64,000 nucleotides of DNA. Source: Methanoregula sp. UBA154 (GTDB taxonomy: Archaea; Halobacteriota; Methanomicrobia; Methanomicrobiales; Methanospirillaceae). The position numbers and the translations under genes were made by a program. Position 1 is the first letter of the stretch, and each line of letters opens with the position of its first letter. The notes under the pieces were generated by a model. It made no database searches. It had not been told where the DNA came from and saw nothing but the letters and a program-made list of their open reading frames with translations. The stretch is taken from assembly GCA_002502245.1 (NCBI GenBank), contig DAPW01000022.1, positions 62,001 to 126,000 of the forward strand, in the 5' to 3' direction. Positions 28,414-37,084 of this stretch are shown piece by piece.

Positions 28414-28520
28414 GCTCCCCGCCTCAGGGCCCTTCGCGGGGCACGGCGGGGCAGTTTGTGTATTTTCCAACATGCTCCCGGTTATTGATCCGCCGCGGGG
28501 GCGCCCCGCCGGGGGCGACG
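28414..28520. repeat. GC-rich hairpin element
   Basis: GC-rich palindromic blocks, GCCCTTCGCGGGGC and CCGCCGCGGGGGCGCCCCG, separated by an AT-richer stretch, then CATCGCAAATAATTGAGAGAGTAAAA. The last part resembles, in the opposite order, the flank of the GC-rich element near 24200-24260. The remaining intergenic DNA from 28114 to 28413 holds only the corA promoter region (minus-strand GATATAAGG near 28185). Confidence 0.4.
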
Positions 28521-28588
28521 GCGTTCATCGCAAATAATTGAGAGAGTAAAAAATCCTATAATCACATTTGTTTCATGCAATTTTCATG

Positions 28589-28789
28589 GGAAATCATTTA
28601 GTCTGACGCTCCCGGGGCTCCGCCCTGCCACTGGGGCGCCCCGGTTGCGATAGTGCTGTATAACCTGTTTTACAAAAACAGGACGTTTTCAGTAAACGTC
28701 ATACCGGCGCATCGCATGGGCCCCCCGAAGGGGGCAGGGCTGGCGCAAGGGGAGTGATCTCATCCTTTAAGGGAGGTTTTTACCGAGCA
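28589..28789 (+). repeat. MITE-like dispersed repeat, copy 2
   Basis: About 200 bases, the closest relative of copy 1. Shared blocks in order are GAAATCATTT, GACGCTCCCGGGGCT, GGTTGCGATAGTGCTGTA, ACGTTTTCAGTAAACGT, GCATCGCATG, GGGCAGGGCTGGCGCAAGGGG and the right end TTTTTACCGAGC. The extreme left terminus GCTTTGTA is missing or diverged. It lies between corA and msrA. Confidence 0.72.
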
Positions 28790-28915
28790 AAAAAATCGTC
28801 CCTCTTTCATCCAAACGAGCGGTGTTTTCAAATCCCGTTCCAATAGCCCGGGGCTAAACCGCATCGGGATGCCGGAAATGAACAGGATAAGCACGGGGAG
28901 CTTCCGGCAGGGGTA

Positions 28916-29413
28916 TCAGATCCCGCAGGCAGCGTGACCCCCGTGTTTTTCGAGATACTGCTGGTGATACTCTTCTGCCCGCCAGAACTCCGTTGCCGGC
29001 TGGATTGCCGTGACGATCTTCCCGAACCCGAACCGGCCGGAGACCTGCAGTGCTTCCCTGGATTGCCGGGCCAGACGTGCCTGTTCCGCGTCGTGATAGA
29101 AGATGACCGAACGGTAATTCGATCCAATGTCCGGTCCCTGCCGGTTCAGCTGGGTCGGGTTGTGTACCGACCAGAAGAGGGATAAGAGGTCGTCATAGGT
29201 CACCCGTGCCGGGTCGTACGTGACCTGGACGACCTCTGCATGCCCGGTCTCGCCGGTGCAGACCTGTTCGTACGTGGGATTTTTCAGGGACCCCCCCATG
29301 TACCCGACCGCAGTTGCGGTAACACCCGCCCGCTTGCGGAATGCCGCTTCAACGCCCCAGAAACACCCGGCGCCGAATGTTGCTCTTTTTTCCCCGTTCC
29401 CGTGCTCTGTCAT
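28916..29413 (-). CDS. msrA: Peptide methionine-S-sulfoxide reductase MsrA
   Basis: A 165-residue repair enzyme that reduces methionine S-sulfoxide. The catalytic motif GCFWG places Cys17; GYMGG and YHDAEQ follow, and the C-terminal HGGHAACGI carries a probable resolving Cys near residue 163. The length is normal. It is monocistronic, with a MITE-like repeat downstream. Confidence 0.95.
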   Translation of the reverse strand: MTEHGNGEKRATFGAGCFWGVEAAFRKRAGVTATAVGYMGGSLKNPTYEQVCTGETGHAEVVQVTYDPARVTYDDLLSLFWSVHNPTQLNRQGPDIGSNYRSVIFYHDAEQARLARQSREALQVSGRFGFGKIVTAIQPATEFWRAEEYHQQYLEKHGGHAACGI

Positions 29414-29639
29414 ACAGCCTGCCTGTACTCACCTTGTGCCCCCGGTATGAAAAACCTCCCGGAACGGGCAAGGAACGGGCCGTTTTTTCAGGGTGTCGCT
29501 CCCGGGGCAGGAGCGGGTGCGGGAAGTGGCCGGAATCCTCGAGCCGGATGGGGTGTCCTGCCGGCAGGACGGTCCCGCTTCTGCTGGCAGTTTTTAAAAG
29601 AGCGCGAATTCTTTATTCTCAAAATACCATTTTGTGTAC

Positions 29640-29858
29640 ATGAAACGGTTATACCGCTCCAGAAAAGATCGAATGCTTGGCGGGATCTTCGGTGGACTGG
29701 GCGAGCATATAGATGTAGATCCGAACGTCCTCCGGCTGGTCTGGGTGGTTGCATCCCTCATTTCTGTCGGATTCGGCATCATCGTCTATATTTTTGCCTG
29801 GATCATTATCCCGGAATCACCTGATGAATCCCTGCTGCAGACCACAACGAGCGGATAA
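29640..29858 (+). CDS. PspC-domain membrane protein
   Basis: A 72-residue protein that is a single PspC domain: RLYRSRKDRMLGGIFGGLGE, then one long hydrophobic helix (LVWVVASLISVGFGIIVYIF) and IIPESP. The family senses or stabilises membrane stress in bacteria; the archaeal role is not established. A TATA-like TTCTTTATTCTC centred about 25 bases upstream suggests a leaderless mRNA starting at this ATG. Confidence 0.85.
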   Translation: MKRLYRSRKDRMLGGIFGGLGEHIDVDPNVLRLVWVVASLISVGFGIIVYIFAWIIIPESPDESLLQTTTSG

Positions 29859-29918
29859 GGGCCCGGGCATACGGATCACCGCGGAAGAGTACAGATACAC
29901 GATACCGGCAGAATCTCC

Positions 29919-31022
29919 ATGAAACTCCTTTTTGTTGTCTGCGGGGAAGGGCTCGGGCATGCCTCGCGGTCCCTCCATCTCGGGCACTACCTGCAGCAGC
30001 ACGGGCACGAAGTCCACTTTGCCGGGTATGAAAAGTCCTATGATTTCATGAACCAGCACGGGTGCGCACATATCCATGCTACCCCCCGGGAGGTCTGTCT
30101 CGAAGGAGAGGACGGGTTTTTCAGCCTGAAAAAGACTCTCTGGTACTCGAAATGGCTCCCGTTTGACATGGTGCGGTCCGCGCTGAACATCCACCGGCTG
30201 ATAAAAAAACACCGCTTTGATTGTATTATCTGCGATACCATGTACGGGGGCGTGCTCGCCGGTCGTTTGAACCGGGTCCCGGTCGTGTTCGTGACCAACC
30301 AGAACCATTTCAACGGCCTGAACGGGACGACCAACCCGGTCTGGCGTGTCCTCAACTTCCTGATCCGCCGGTATATCCGGCTTGCCGATCTTATTCTCGT
30401 GCCGGATTATCCCCCGCCCGATACCGTCAGCGAGTACAACCTCGTTGTGCCGAAGGGGGACGAGGCGAAATATGCGTTTTGCGGGCCTTTTTATGTCTTT
30501 GACCCGACACGGTACGTGTACGGGTGTAAAACCATTTTCACCAGTTTCGGGGGAGAGCCCTACAAGCTCCCGATGTACCAGACCCTCAGGAAGATTGCTG
30601 ACAGAAGAACGGACCTCTGTTTCGATGTCTTCTATACCGGTGCGGAACTCCCGGCATCATCCGGCAATTTCGTATCCCATGGGTATGTCCCGAACCTCTA
30701 CGAGCACCTTGCCCTGGCACGGGTCGCGATTGTCCACGGGGGTCTCACAACCCTGCACGAGGCACTGCTCTTTGGGAAGCCGGTGCTGATCATCATGGAC
30801 CCGGGCCATCCCGAGCAGCAGAACAATGCAAAAAAGATCGTGGACATGGGAGCCGGCATTGCTGTTGACGGGAGGACGGTGACGCAGGACGTGCTGGAGA
30901 TGAGGATCGATGAGGCGATGGCCCTGAGCCCCCGCCCGTTCCGGCAGTTCCACCAGAAAATCAACGGCAGGCAGAACGCGATGGATCTCATCATCGCAGT
31001 GGTCATGCGCAGGAAACGCTGA
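29919..31022 (+). CDS. GT-B glycosyltransferase, MurG/GT28-like
   Basis: A 367-residue cytoplasmic glycosyltransferase with two Rossmann halves. The N-terminal GEGLGHASRSLHLG near residue 9 is the acceptor-side loop and HGGLTTLHEALLFGKPVLI near 277 is the donor nucleotide-sugar site. Methanogens carry several such enzymes for surface polysaccharide or glycolipid. The donor and acceptor cannot be told from sequence. It heads a plus-strand run with the zinc-ribbon, DUF2117 and nreA genes. Confidence 0.85.
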   Translation: MKLLFVVCGEGLGHASRSLHLGHYLQQHGHEVHFAGYEKSYDFMNQHGCAHIHATPREVCLEGEDGFFSLKKTLWYSKWLPFDMVRSALNIHRLIKKHRFDCIICDTMYGGVLAGRLNRVPVVFVTNQNHFNGLNGTTNPVWRVLNFLIRRYIRLADLILVPDYPPPDTVSEYNLVVPKGDEAKYAFCGPFYVFDPTRYVYGCKTIFTSFGGEPYKLPMYQTLRKIADRRTDLCFDVFYTGAELPASSGNFVSHGYVPNLYEHLALARVAIVHGGLTTLHEALLFGKPVLIIMDPGHPEQQNNAKKIVDMGAGIAVDGRTVTQDVLEMRIDEAMALSPRPFRQFHQKINGRQNAMDLIIAVVMRRKR

Positions 31023-31064
31023 TATCCGAATGATATCCAATGGCATTATCAGGAGCACCCTGCC

Positions 31065-31394
31065 ATGCCGGATCTGAAAGAAATTATCAGCCTGTCTGTC
31101 GAGAACGAGTTCCATACCTGTCCGGAATGCGGGTATGAACGCGGTTTCCATACCTCGTTCATCAACACCGCTCAGGGCCGGGACAACGCCGTCAGGTCAA
31201 CACGGGAGGTCTTCCGTGTCATCCTCATCTGCCCGGAGTGCGGCGCACGCTACGATGTAGGCTGGCGGGTCTCGGTCAATGAATACGGGAGCCGGTTCGT
31301 GAACGCCCCGGTTGATCCATCACCGTGTGTGCCACACGGCAGCCCGGCAGCCTGCCTGCCCGTACCTCCCCGCCAGGACAAGCACCCCCCATGA
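31065..31394 (+). CDS. Small zinc-ribbon protein
   Basis: A 109-residue protein with two CPxCG knuckles, CPECGYERG near residue 19 and CPECGARYD near 56, which together make one treble-clef or ribbon zinc site. The last 35 residues are Pro-rich and poorly structured. The stop overlaps the next ATG by 4 bases (ATGA), so the two genes are coupled. The role is unknown. Confidence 0.75.
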   Translation: MPDLKEIISLSVENEFHTCPECGYERGFHTSFINTAQGRDNAVRSTREVFRVILICPECGARYDVGWRVSVNEYGSRFVNAPVDPSPCVPHGSPAACLPVPPRQDKHPP

Positions 31395-32431
31395 ATGATA
31401 CCCGGCACCCGGCCGTGATGGTGATCCACGGCCCGGAAGTCTTTGACCACGGTGATGCAGCCTGGCTGCTGGAACGCATCTCCCCGAACCGTACAATCGT
31501 TGCCGGTGTGATGGCACGGACCGCGGCCGAGGAGTCGGGGTTGCCGGTGGAGTATGATGGCCGTCCGCCAAGCCGGGTTATCCGCGATCTCAACGGAGCG
31601 GTATTCCTTGCCAACCGCGGCAAGACCCCGTACTCGGGACGGGTGTTTGGCGAGATCGTTGCGTCCCGGCTCGGCATCCGCGGGCTCGTGCAGGTGGAGT
31701 GTTCCGATGTACGGGTCTGCTGCTGGAACAGCGGTGACCTGCTGCTTGCTGCGACTCTCGCCGGCCTGACCGGGTATACCCTGCAGGAAATGACCACTGG
31801 GGAAGAACCTTCCCGCCATACCCGGCAGATACGGGGCTGCATCCCGGGCGAACCGGTCTATGTCAACGGGATCGTCATCGGGCGGGCAACCGCGGAGGTG
31901 GTCGTGCTCGGGAGTGATGGAGAACGCATCGTGCCGGTCAGCGGTCTTGAGCCCAAACCGCACGGGATGGAGAAGCTCCTGCAGAGCGGCCGTATCGATA
32001 TCAGCACCGCATGGTGCAAGAGCGGCGCCGTGCGGTCAGCGGCGGCCTGCCATGGCGGGCGTGCGGGACGGCACGGCCGGGTGGTTGTCATCGACCACTG
32101 CGGCCACGAGATCTATACACGCCTTGCCGGGGACTGCTGCGGCGTGCTGGCCATTGGCGACGACACCACGGCGGTCTGCGGGCATATCTGCGTGCACCGC
32201 GGTATTCCGGTCCTCGGCATCACTGACCGGGATGCTGATACGATCATACCCGCTGCCTTTGCACCGGGATCGGTTGTCCTCGACACCCGTCCCGCACGGG
32301 ACGATGATATCGGCATGGAGATGAAACGCACGGTTCCGGAGGGGCAGGTTGTCTGGGACGACTGGGTGAAGGAGATCCTCGACCGGTATGCCGGCCGCGT
32401 AACGGTTGCCCTTGACCTCCGGGAGCCATAA
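31391..32431 (+). CDS. DUF2117-family methanogen protein
   Basis: A 346-residue cytoplasmic protein of the DUF2117 kind found in methanogens. It starts with VMVIHGPEVFDHGDAAWLL, has Cys-containing segments (VCCWNSGD, DHCGHEIY, AVCGHICVHRGIPVLGITD), and a C-terminal half that looks like a nucleotide- or metal-binding fold. No reaction is known. It is coupled by ATGA to the zinc-ribbon gene and ends 5 bases before nreA, so the three are one operon. Confidence 0.75.
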   Translation: MNDTRHPAVMVIHGPEVFDHGDAAWLLERISPNRTIVAGVMARTAAEESGLPVEYDGRPPSRVIRDLNGAVFLANRGKTPYSGRVFGEIVASRLGIRGLVQVECSDVRVCCWNSGDLLLAATLAGLTGYTLQEMTTGEEPSRHTRQIRGCIPGEPVYVNGIVIGRATAEVVVLGSDGERIVPVSGLEPKPHGMEKLLQSGRIDISTAWCKSGAVRSAAACHGGRAGRHGRVVVIDHCGHEIYTRLAGDCCGVLAIGDDTTAVCGHICVHRGIPVLGITDRDADTIIPAAFAPGSVVLDTRPARDDDIGMEMKRTVPEGQVVWDDWVKEILDRYAGRVTVALDLREP

Positions 32432-32436
32432 CCGTG

Positions 32437-33579
32437 ATGCAGTGCGCAGAATGCAAGGGAAAGGGGATGTGCGGGCTGCCCCGCTGCCCGATCATCAGCC
32501 GGTTCCACGCGCAGGCTGCAGTAAAACCCGCGATCTCGTACCAGGGGAGTTCGCCCTCGGTCTTTATCGGGAGTTACGGGTACCCGGACGTGAGGGGCGG
32601 GCCGCTCCTCATCAATGATTCTGACAATCCCCCGGACTGGATCCGGAACAACCTCGGGATGGAGGAGATCGTGAACCTCCGCGCCCGCACGATCCGGGGC
32701 AGCGCCGGGCTGCACAGGATCGGGGGAGACCTGCAGGAGATTGCGCTTTCCTCATATCCCCTCGACGTTGATGTGTATTTCGAGAAAGCGGTTGCTTTCT
32801 CCCTGAACTTCGATGGCACCGTTGCCCCCGTGGGATTCTCCGGCACCGTGAAAACGATGGACCTCATCGGGAGCGCAACGGTTGGCCGGGTCGTTGACCG
32901 GATCACCTCGGATACCGACATCGTGGCAACCGATGCCGCAATTGCCCTGAACCGCGACGGGGTTGATGTGTACCAGATCACAAAACTCATGACTGCCGGT
33001 CTGCTCGGGAAACGGCGGAAGTTCGTGCCCACCCGCTGGGCGATCACGGCCGTGGATGACACCATATCAAACGGGCTGAAGCAGGAGATCGCCCGCTTTG
33101 CACCCCTCGGGGAGATACAGGTCTTTTCCGGTGAATTATACGGTAACCGCATGGTCACGATCCTCCTGCCGGGCGACTGGAAGTACGAGATGATCGAGAT
33201 CTGGGGTAAACAGACACTCTGGGCCGGGGATGACGAGGTGATCGTGCAGGACCGGGAGGGGATGAAAAAGCACGGGTACTCCCCGATCTCCGGTGCCTAT
33301 TACTCCGCCCGGCTCGCGGTCTGCGAATACCTGAAAAGCATCCGGCGCTCGGCCCGCGCAGTTGTCGTCCGGACCGTATCCAGTGACTACTGGGCACCGC
33401 TCGGTACCTGGGTGATCCGCGAGGCCGCGAGGAAGGCGATGAGTTCGCCGCCGATCTCCTGCGAATCGCTTGACATGGCGGTTGCCCGGGCAGTTGCCCT
33501 CACCGGCTCCGGCACCTGGGTGCCGCACAGCACGCTCATCCCCGAGCTGCGGACCCAGCGGACGATCTTTTCATTCTGA
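32437..33579 (+). CDS. nreA: NreA-type DNA repair protein with PCNA-binding tail
   Basis: A 380-residue archaeal repair protein. Four N-terminal cysteines (residues 3, 6, 12 and 17) can form a zinc or Fe-S site. The C-terminus ends exactly in QRTIFSF (374-380), a PCNA-interacting PIP motif as described for the Nre family, where Haloferax mutants are sensitive to mitomycin C. The ATG at 32437 is preferred over the adjacent GTG. It is the last gene of the run and is convergent with a lipoprotein gene 13 bases away. Confidence 0.9.
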   Translation: MQCAECKGKGMCGLPRCPIISRFHAQAAVKPAISYQGSSPSVFIGSYGYPDVRGGPLLINDSDNPPDWIRNNLGMEEIVNLRARTIRGSAGLHRIGGDLQEIALSSYPLDVDVYFEKAVAFSLNFDGTVAPVGFSGTVKTMDLIGSATVGRVVDRITSDTDIVATDAAIALNRDGVDVYQITKLMTAGLLGKRRKFVPTRWAITAVDDTISNGLKQEIARFAPLGEIQVFSGELYGNRMVTILLPGDWKYEMIEIWGKQTLWAGDDEVIVQDREGMKKHGYSPISGAYYSARLAVCEYLKSIRRSARAVVVRTVSSDYWAPLGTWVIREAARKAMSSPPISCESLDMAVARAVALTGSGTWVPHSTLIPELRTQRTIFSF

Positions 33580-33592
33580 CAGACCGGCGCAA

Positions 33593-34294
33593 TCATTCCT
33601 TTGCATATACGATGTCCCTTCCGGCTGTTGATGCCGACGAGTATTCTGTTCCCGATTGAAAAGATTTGCCATCCTGAAGGGTAATATTCTCGTTGCCGTG
33701 GGTGTCCGGTTCCTTTGAGATACTTGAGATCAGCTGGTATGTGTTATTCCCAAGATATGTCCAGCTGCCCTGGTTCTGCATAGTATCGCGGTTCCCCATC
33801 ATGTCGTAGTTGAACGTGAACGTCCCGTCCGGTTTGAACTCATACCAGATTTTTGCCCCGTTTCCCCGTCCGGTCTGGTACCAGCGACCGACTATCGCGT
33901 TATAGTGCTCACTCCATTCCGTCCCTGTCTCGTTCGATACCTGTTGCAGGTGACTGGCACCCATCCAGCCGTTCAAGGTCCGTCCGTCATCGGTCAGGAT
34001 CGTGACACGGTTCCATTCCCCGGCCTCCTGCTGGAATCCCCATATCGTGACTGACAGGTTCTCGCATGCAGGCAAAATAGCGACAATCTCACGATTACCT
34101 ATGCTACTCCGGTTATCCGGGGAATCCCACAGGACATCCCCCGTTATCTGATAGAAATCAGCCTGTGCAGGATTGGAGATGCATAGGTTCAGATGACCCT
34201 TCCCGATTGGTTTTTCTGTTTGGTCTATATGGTTAGTACATCCCGTAACAGAGATTATTGATACCACCAGTAAAAAGAATAATATTTCTCGCAT
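33593..34294 (-). CDS. Secreted lipoprotein of unknown function
   Basis: A 233-residue protein with a signal peptide and lipobox SVTGC near residue 19. The C-terminal half (residues 120-190) has the pattern VGRWYQTGRGNGAKIWYEFKP and SWTYLGNNTYQLI, typical of small lipocalin-like stress domains that report an extracellular ligand; that assignment is tentative. Base composition is lower in GC than the neighbours. The ATG at 34294 gives a normal signal peptide. Confidence 0.78.
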   Translation of the reverse strand: MREILFFLLVVSIISVTGCTNHIDQTEKPIGKGHLNLCISNPAQADFYQITGDVLWDSPDNRSSIGNREIVAILPACENLSVTIWGFQQEAGEWNRVTILTDDGRTLNGWMGASHLQQVSNETGTEWSEHYNAIVGRWYQTGRGNGAKIWYEFKPDGTFTFNYDMMGNRDTMQNQGSWTYLGNNTYQLISSISKEPDTHGNENITLQDGKSFQSGTEYSSASTAGRDIVYAKE

Positions 34295-34368
34295 TATTTT
34301 ATTGATACACAGGATAAAAGAATAAATCATGCGATTATATGTTTCCTGACCGGGAAGGATCGCTCGCT

Positions 34369-36021
34369 TCAGTTCTGATACGCCTGTGCAGAGGTTGCCT
34401 GCCGCCTGTAGCGTTCCTTTATGCCCTCGAGCGTCTCGATATCGAAAATACCCTTGTCGTCCCGGATGCGGATGAAGCGGGGAAAGCGGAGGGCAAAACC
34501 GCCCTCGTAGTTGGTGCTTGCCTGCAGTTCGGAGTAACCGACCTCGAAGACGAGCGAGGGCTCAAACAGCACTTCCTTGCCGGCCTTTTTTATCACCGTG
34601 TCTTTTACGAGATCGTAGACCTCGGCGAGCTGCTCGTCCGAGAACCCGGTTGCCACGCGGCTTAAGGGCACCAGTTTCCCCGCGTCCTGGCAGGCAAGAA
34701 GGAACGAGCCGAAGACATGCGCCCGTTTCCCTTCTCCCCACTCGGCGCCGATGACCGCAAGGTCGAGGGTGTCCACCTCCGGCTTGATCTTGATCCAGTT
34801 CTTCCCCCGCTGGCCCGGGGTGTAGGGAGAGGACGGGACCTTGATCATGATCCCTTCGTGGCCGGCGGCAAGCGCATCATCATAGGTCTTGGTGATGATC
34901 GCCGGATCATCGCTCGTCACCTGCGGAGCGAGATGGAGCCGTACGACAGACTCGAGCCGCCTGCGCCGTTCCTCAAGCGGGAGACCGATGAGGGTTTCGC
35001 CGTCGAGGTACAGGATATCGAAGACATTGGGTACCATCTCGATCGCCTCCTGCGCATCCGCGATATCGTGACGGCGGCGGAAACGGCGGAGCACGGACTG
35101 GAAGGGCATGGGTTTTCCGTCTTTGATAGCGATCACTTCACCGTCAAGGATCACATCATGGTCCGTGGCCAGGAGGAGCTGCTGGATCACGTCCGGCAGT
35201 GCCCCGGTCACGTCCTCAAGCCGGCGGGAGTAGAGCCGGGCCCAGTTGCCTTTCTTGTGGAACTGGAACCGCGACCCGTCGTACTTGAACTCTGCGGCGA
35301 TCTGCCCGTGCTCTTTGATCATATCCGGAATAGTCCCCTGCTGGGCAAGCATCATCCGGACCGGGTGGAACAGGGTGATGCGGACATCACCAAGCGCGTC
35401 CGGGCCGATCTTCGCGAGCCGTGCCACCTCGCCCATGTCATTGAGGGCCTGCATCGCGTGCTCCACGAGAGCAGAATCCACGCTGAACGCCTTTGCAATC
35501 GCTTCGCGGACGCTCCCCTCCCCGACACCGATGCGGAGCTCTTCGAGCATGATCCGGGCAAGGTAGCGCCCTTCAAGCGGGTGGGCGTTTCCCAGAAGCC
35601 GGCGGACGGCAAGCAGCTTCTCCCGCTGCGACTTTTTGCCCTCCTGTTCCGCGATGCTGATGAGGGAATTGTAGACATGGACGAGGTCGAGATCCTCGTG
35701 GAAGAAGGTCATCTGGGACTTGACGGAAAGGAGTTCCTCGACTGCCCTCCCCACATCGCCGGTCCTGTTGATCTTCTCGACAACCTGCTCTTTTGGCACC
35801 CCCGCAACAGCACCGGTTGCCTCGTACAGGAGGTTGGGACCGATCCCGAGTTTCCGCGAACTCCAGTCAGGGAAGATCCGGCCCATGATAAACCGGACAA
35901 AGACCGGCAGTTCCTCTTCCGTGAGGCCCGGCAGCTCATTGCTGATGATATCGATCATATCGAGCCGGCCGGCGGTTCCCTCCAGTCTCTCGCAGGTCCG
36001 GGAAAAGTCCATAAAAAGCAT
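34369..36021 (-). CDS. lig: ATP-dependent DNA ligase
   Basis: A 550-residue archaeal replicative ligase. After an N-terminal DNA-binding domain (1-215), the adenylation motif is KYDGSRFQFHK near residue 246. Nucleotidyltransferase motifs follow (DGEVIAIKDGKPMPFQ near 295, EGIMIKVPSSPY near 393, NWIKIKPE near 412), then the OB-fold. The enzyme joins Okazaki fragments and seals repair nicks. It starts at the first of two ATGs. It is monocistronic. Confidence 0.96.
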   Translation of the reverse strand: MLFMDFSRTCERLEGTAGRLDMIDIISNELPGLTEEELPVFVRFIMGRIFPDWSSRKLGIGPNLLYEATGAVAGVPKEQVVEKINRTGDVGRAVEELLSVKSQMTFFHEDLDLVHVYNSLISIAEQEGKKSQREKLLAVRRLLGNAHPLEGRYLARIMLEELRIGVGEGSVREAIAKAFSVDSALVEHAMQALNDMGEVARLAKIGPDALGDVRITLFHPVRMMLAQQGTIPDMIKEHGQIAAEFKYDGSRFQFHKKGNWARLYSRRLEDVTGALPDVIQQLLLATDHDVILDGEVIAIKDGKPMPFQSVLRRFRRRHDIADAQEAIEMVPNVFDILYLDGETLIGLPLEERRRRLESVVRLHLAPQVTSDDPAIITKTYDDALAAGHEGIMIKVPSSPYTPGQRGKNWIKIKPEVDTLDLAVIGAEWGEGKRAHVFGSFLLACQDAGKLVPLSRVATGFSDEQLAEVYDLVKDTVIKKAGKEVLFEPSLVFEVGYSELQASTNYEGGFALRFPRFIRIRDDKGIFDIETLEGIKERYRRQATSAQAYQN

Positions 36022-36090
36022 GGCAGTTCTCGCGTGAGATCTTACATGGGAGGGTGGATTAACATTGTGTTTTACCGGAATACACCGGCT

Positions 36091-36879
36091 CTAGAGCCGG
36101 AAGCACTGCGGGCAGCCGGCGCGGGTCCCGCACTGGGTGGCAATGGTGACCCTCTCGGTCTCGTAAAAGAGCCCGAGTCCCTCGCGGGCGCTCCCCAGTG
36201 CCTTCTCGGGGGTATTGTTCATCTCGCTTAAGTGGGCGAGGATTACCTGCGGCACGTCCTTCCCGAAGTCCCGCAGGCAGGCAGCTGCATCGGGGTTCGA
36301 GAGGTGGCCCCGTTTCGAGAGGATCCTGCGCTTGAGCGATTCGGGGTACGGCCCGTTCCGGAGCATATCGGGACAGTGATTACTCTCCAGCACGATCCCG
36401 TCACAGTCCCGGAGCAGGCCGTGCATGTGCGGGGTGATGATGCCGGTATCGGTACAGTATCCCACGCGGAGGTCTCCCCCGGTCACGATGAATCCGCAGG
36501 GTTCGGCCGCATCATGGGAGGTGCAGAAAGGTTCTACCATAAAGTCACCGACCGCGAACCGCTCGTGATAGCGGCAGGTGTGGTGGACGAGGGGTTTTGC
36601 CGATGTGCGGCGGAAATGTAAAAAATCGGCAAGCGTCCCCTCCGTAGCATACACCGGGATTTCCAGTTTCCGGGCCAGCACATCGACACCGCGGACATGG
36701 TCCCCGTGTTCGTGGGTGACGAGGAGCGCCCCGATGCTGCCGGGATCGATACCGGCCCGCTCCATCCGCAGGAGGCACTCCTTTGCGCTCAGGCCCGCAT
36801 CGATGAGAAGCGAACCGCTCCCTCCCTCAATGACAACACAGTTGCCTTTGCTCCCGCTGGCAAGCATGGTACAGCGCAT
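36091..36879 (-). CDS. MBL-fold metallo-hydrolase (YycJ/WalJ-like)
   Basis: A 262-residue metallo-beta-lactamase-fold protein. The metal motif is THEHGDHVRG near residue 55; further ligands are the His in TSHDAAEPCG, the Asp in CTDTG and the His in LAHLSEMN. The opening MRCTMLASGSKGNCVVIEGG is typical of the YycJ branch, whose substrate is probably a nucleic acid or nucleotide phosphodiester. It is divergent from the FG-GAP gene. Confidence 0.88.
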   Translation of the reverse strand: MRCTMLASGSKGNCVVIEGGSGSLLIDAGLSAKECLLRMERAGIDPGSIGALLVTHEHGDHVRGVDVLARKLEIPVYATEGTLADFLHFRRTSAKPLVHHTCRYHERFAVGDFMVEPFCTSHDAAEPCGFIVTGGDLRVGYCTDTGIITPHMHGLLRDCDGIVLESNHCPDMLRNGPYPESLKRRILSKRGHLSNPDAAACLRDFGKDVPQVILAHLSEMNNTPEKALGSAREGLGLFYETERVTIATQCGTRAGCPQCFRL

Positions 36880-37084
36880 TGCCTGTACTATGTGCCGTCC
36901 TTATATTAGAGCATTTGACCGGGGACCGGAACCGGGGAGGCCGGCTCTCCATAATGCTGTGGTAATAAAATATTGGTTTTAGTTCTGTTCCTATGATTTT
37001 TACGGCAATCAACCGGTTTGTTTAAATAGTATAGTCAACGTAATTTACTTTCCATCTATCTAAAATATATACCAGGTGGTTTAT

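Noticed and set aside
34717..36231. Plus-strand frame of 504 codons opposite the DNA ligase gene
   Set aside because: It is antisense to a ligase with all its motifs and runs on into the next gene.
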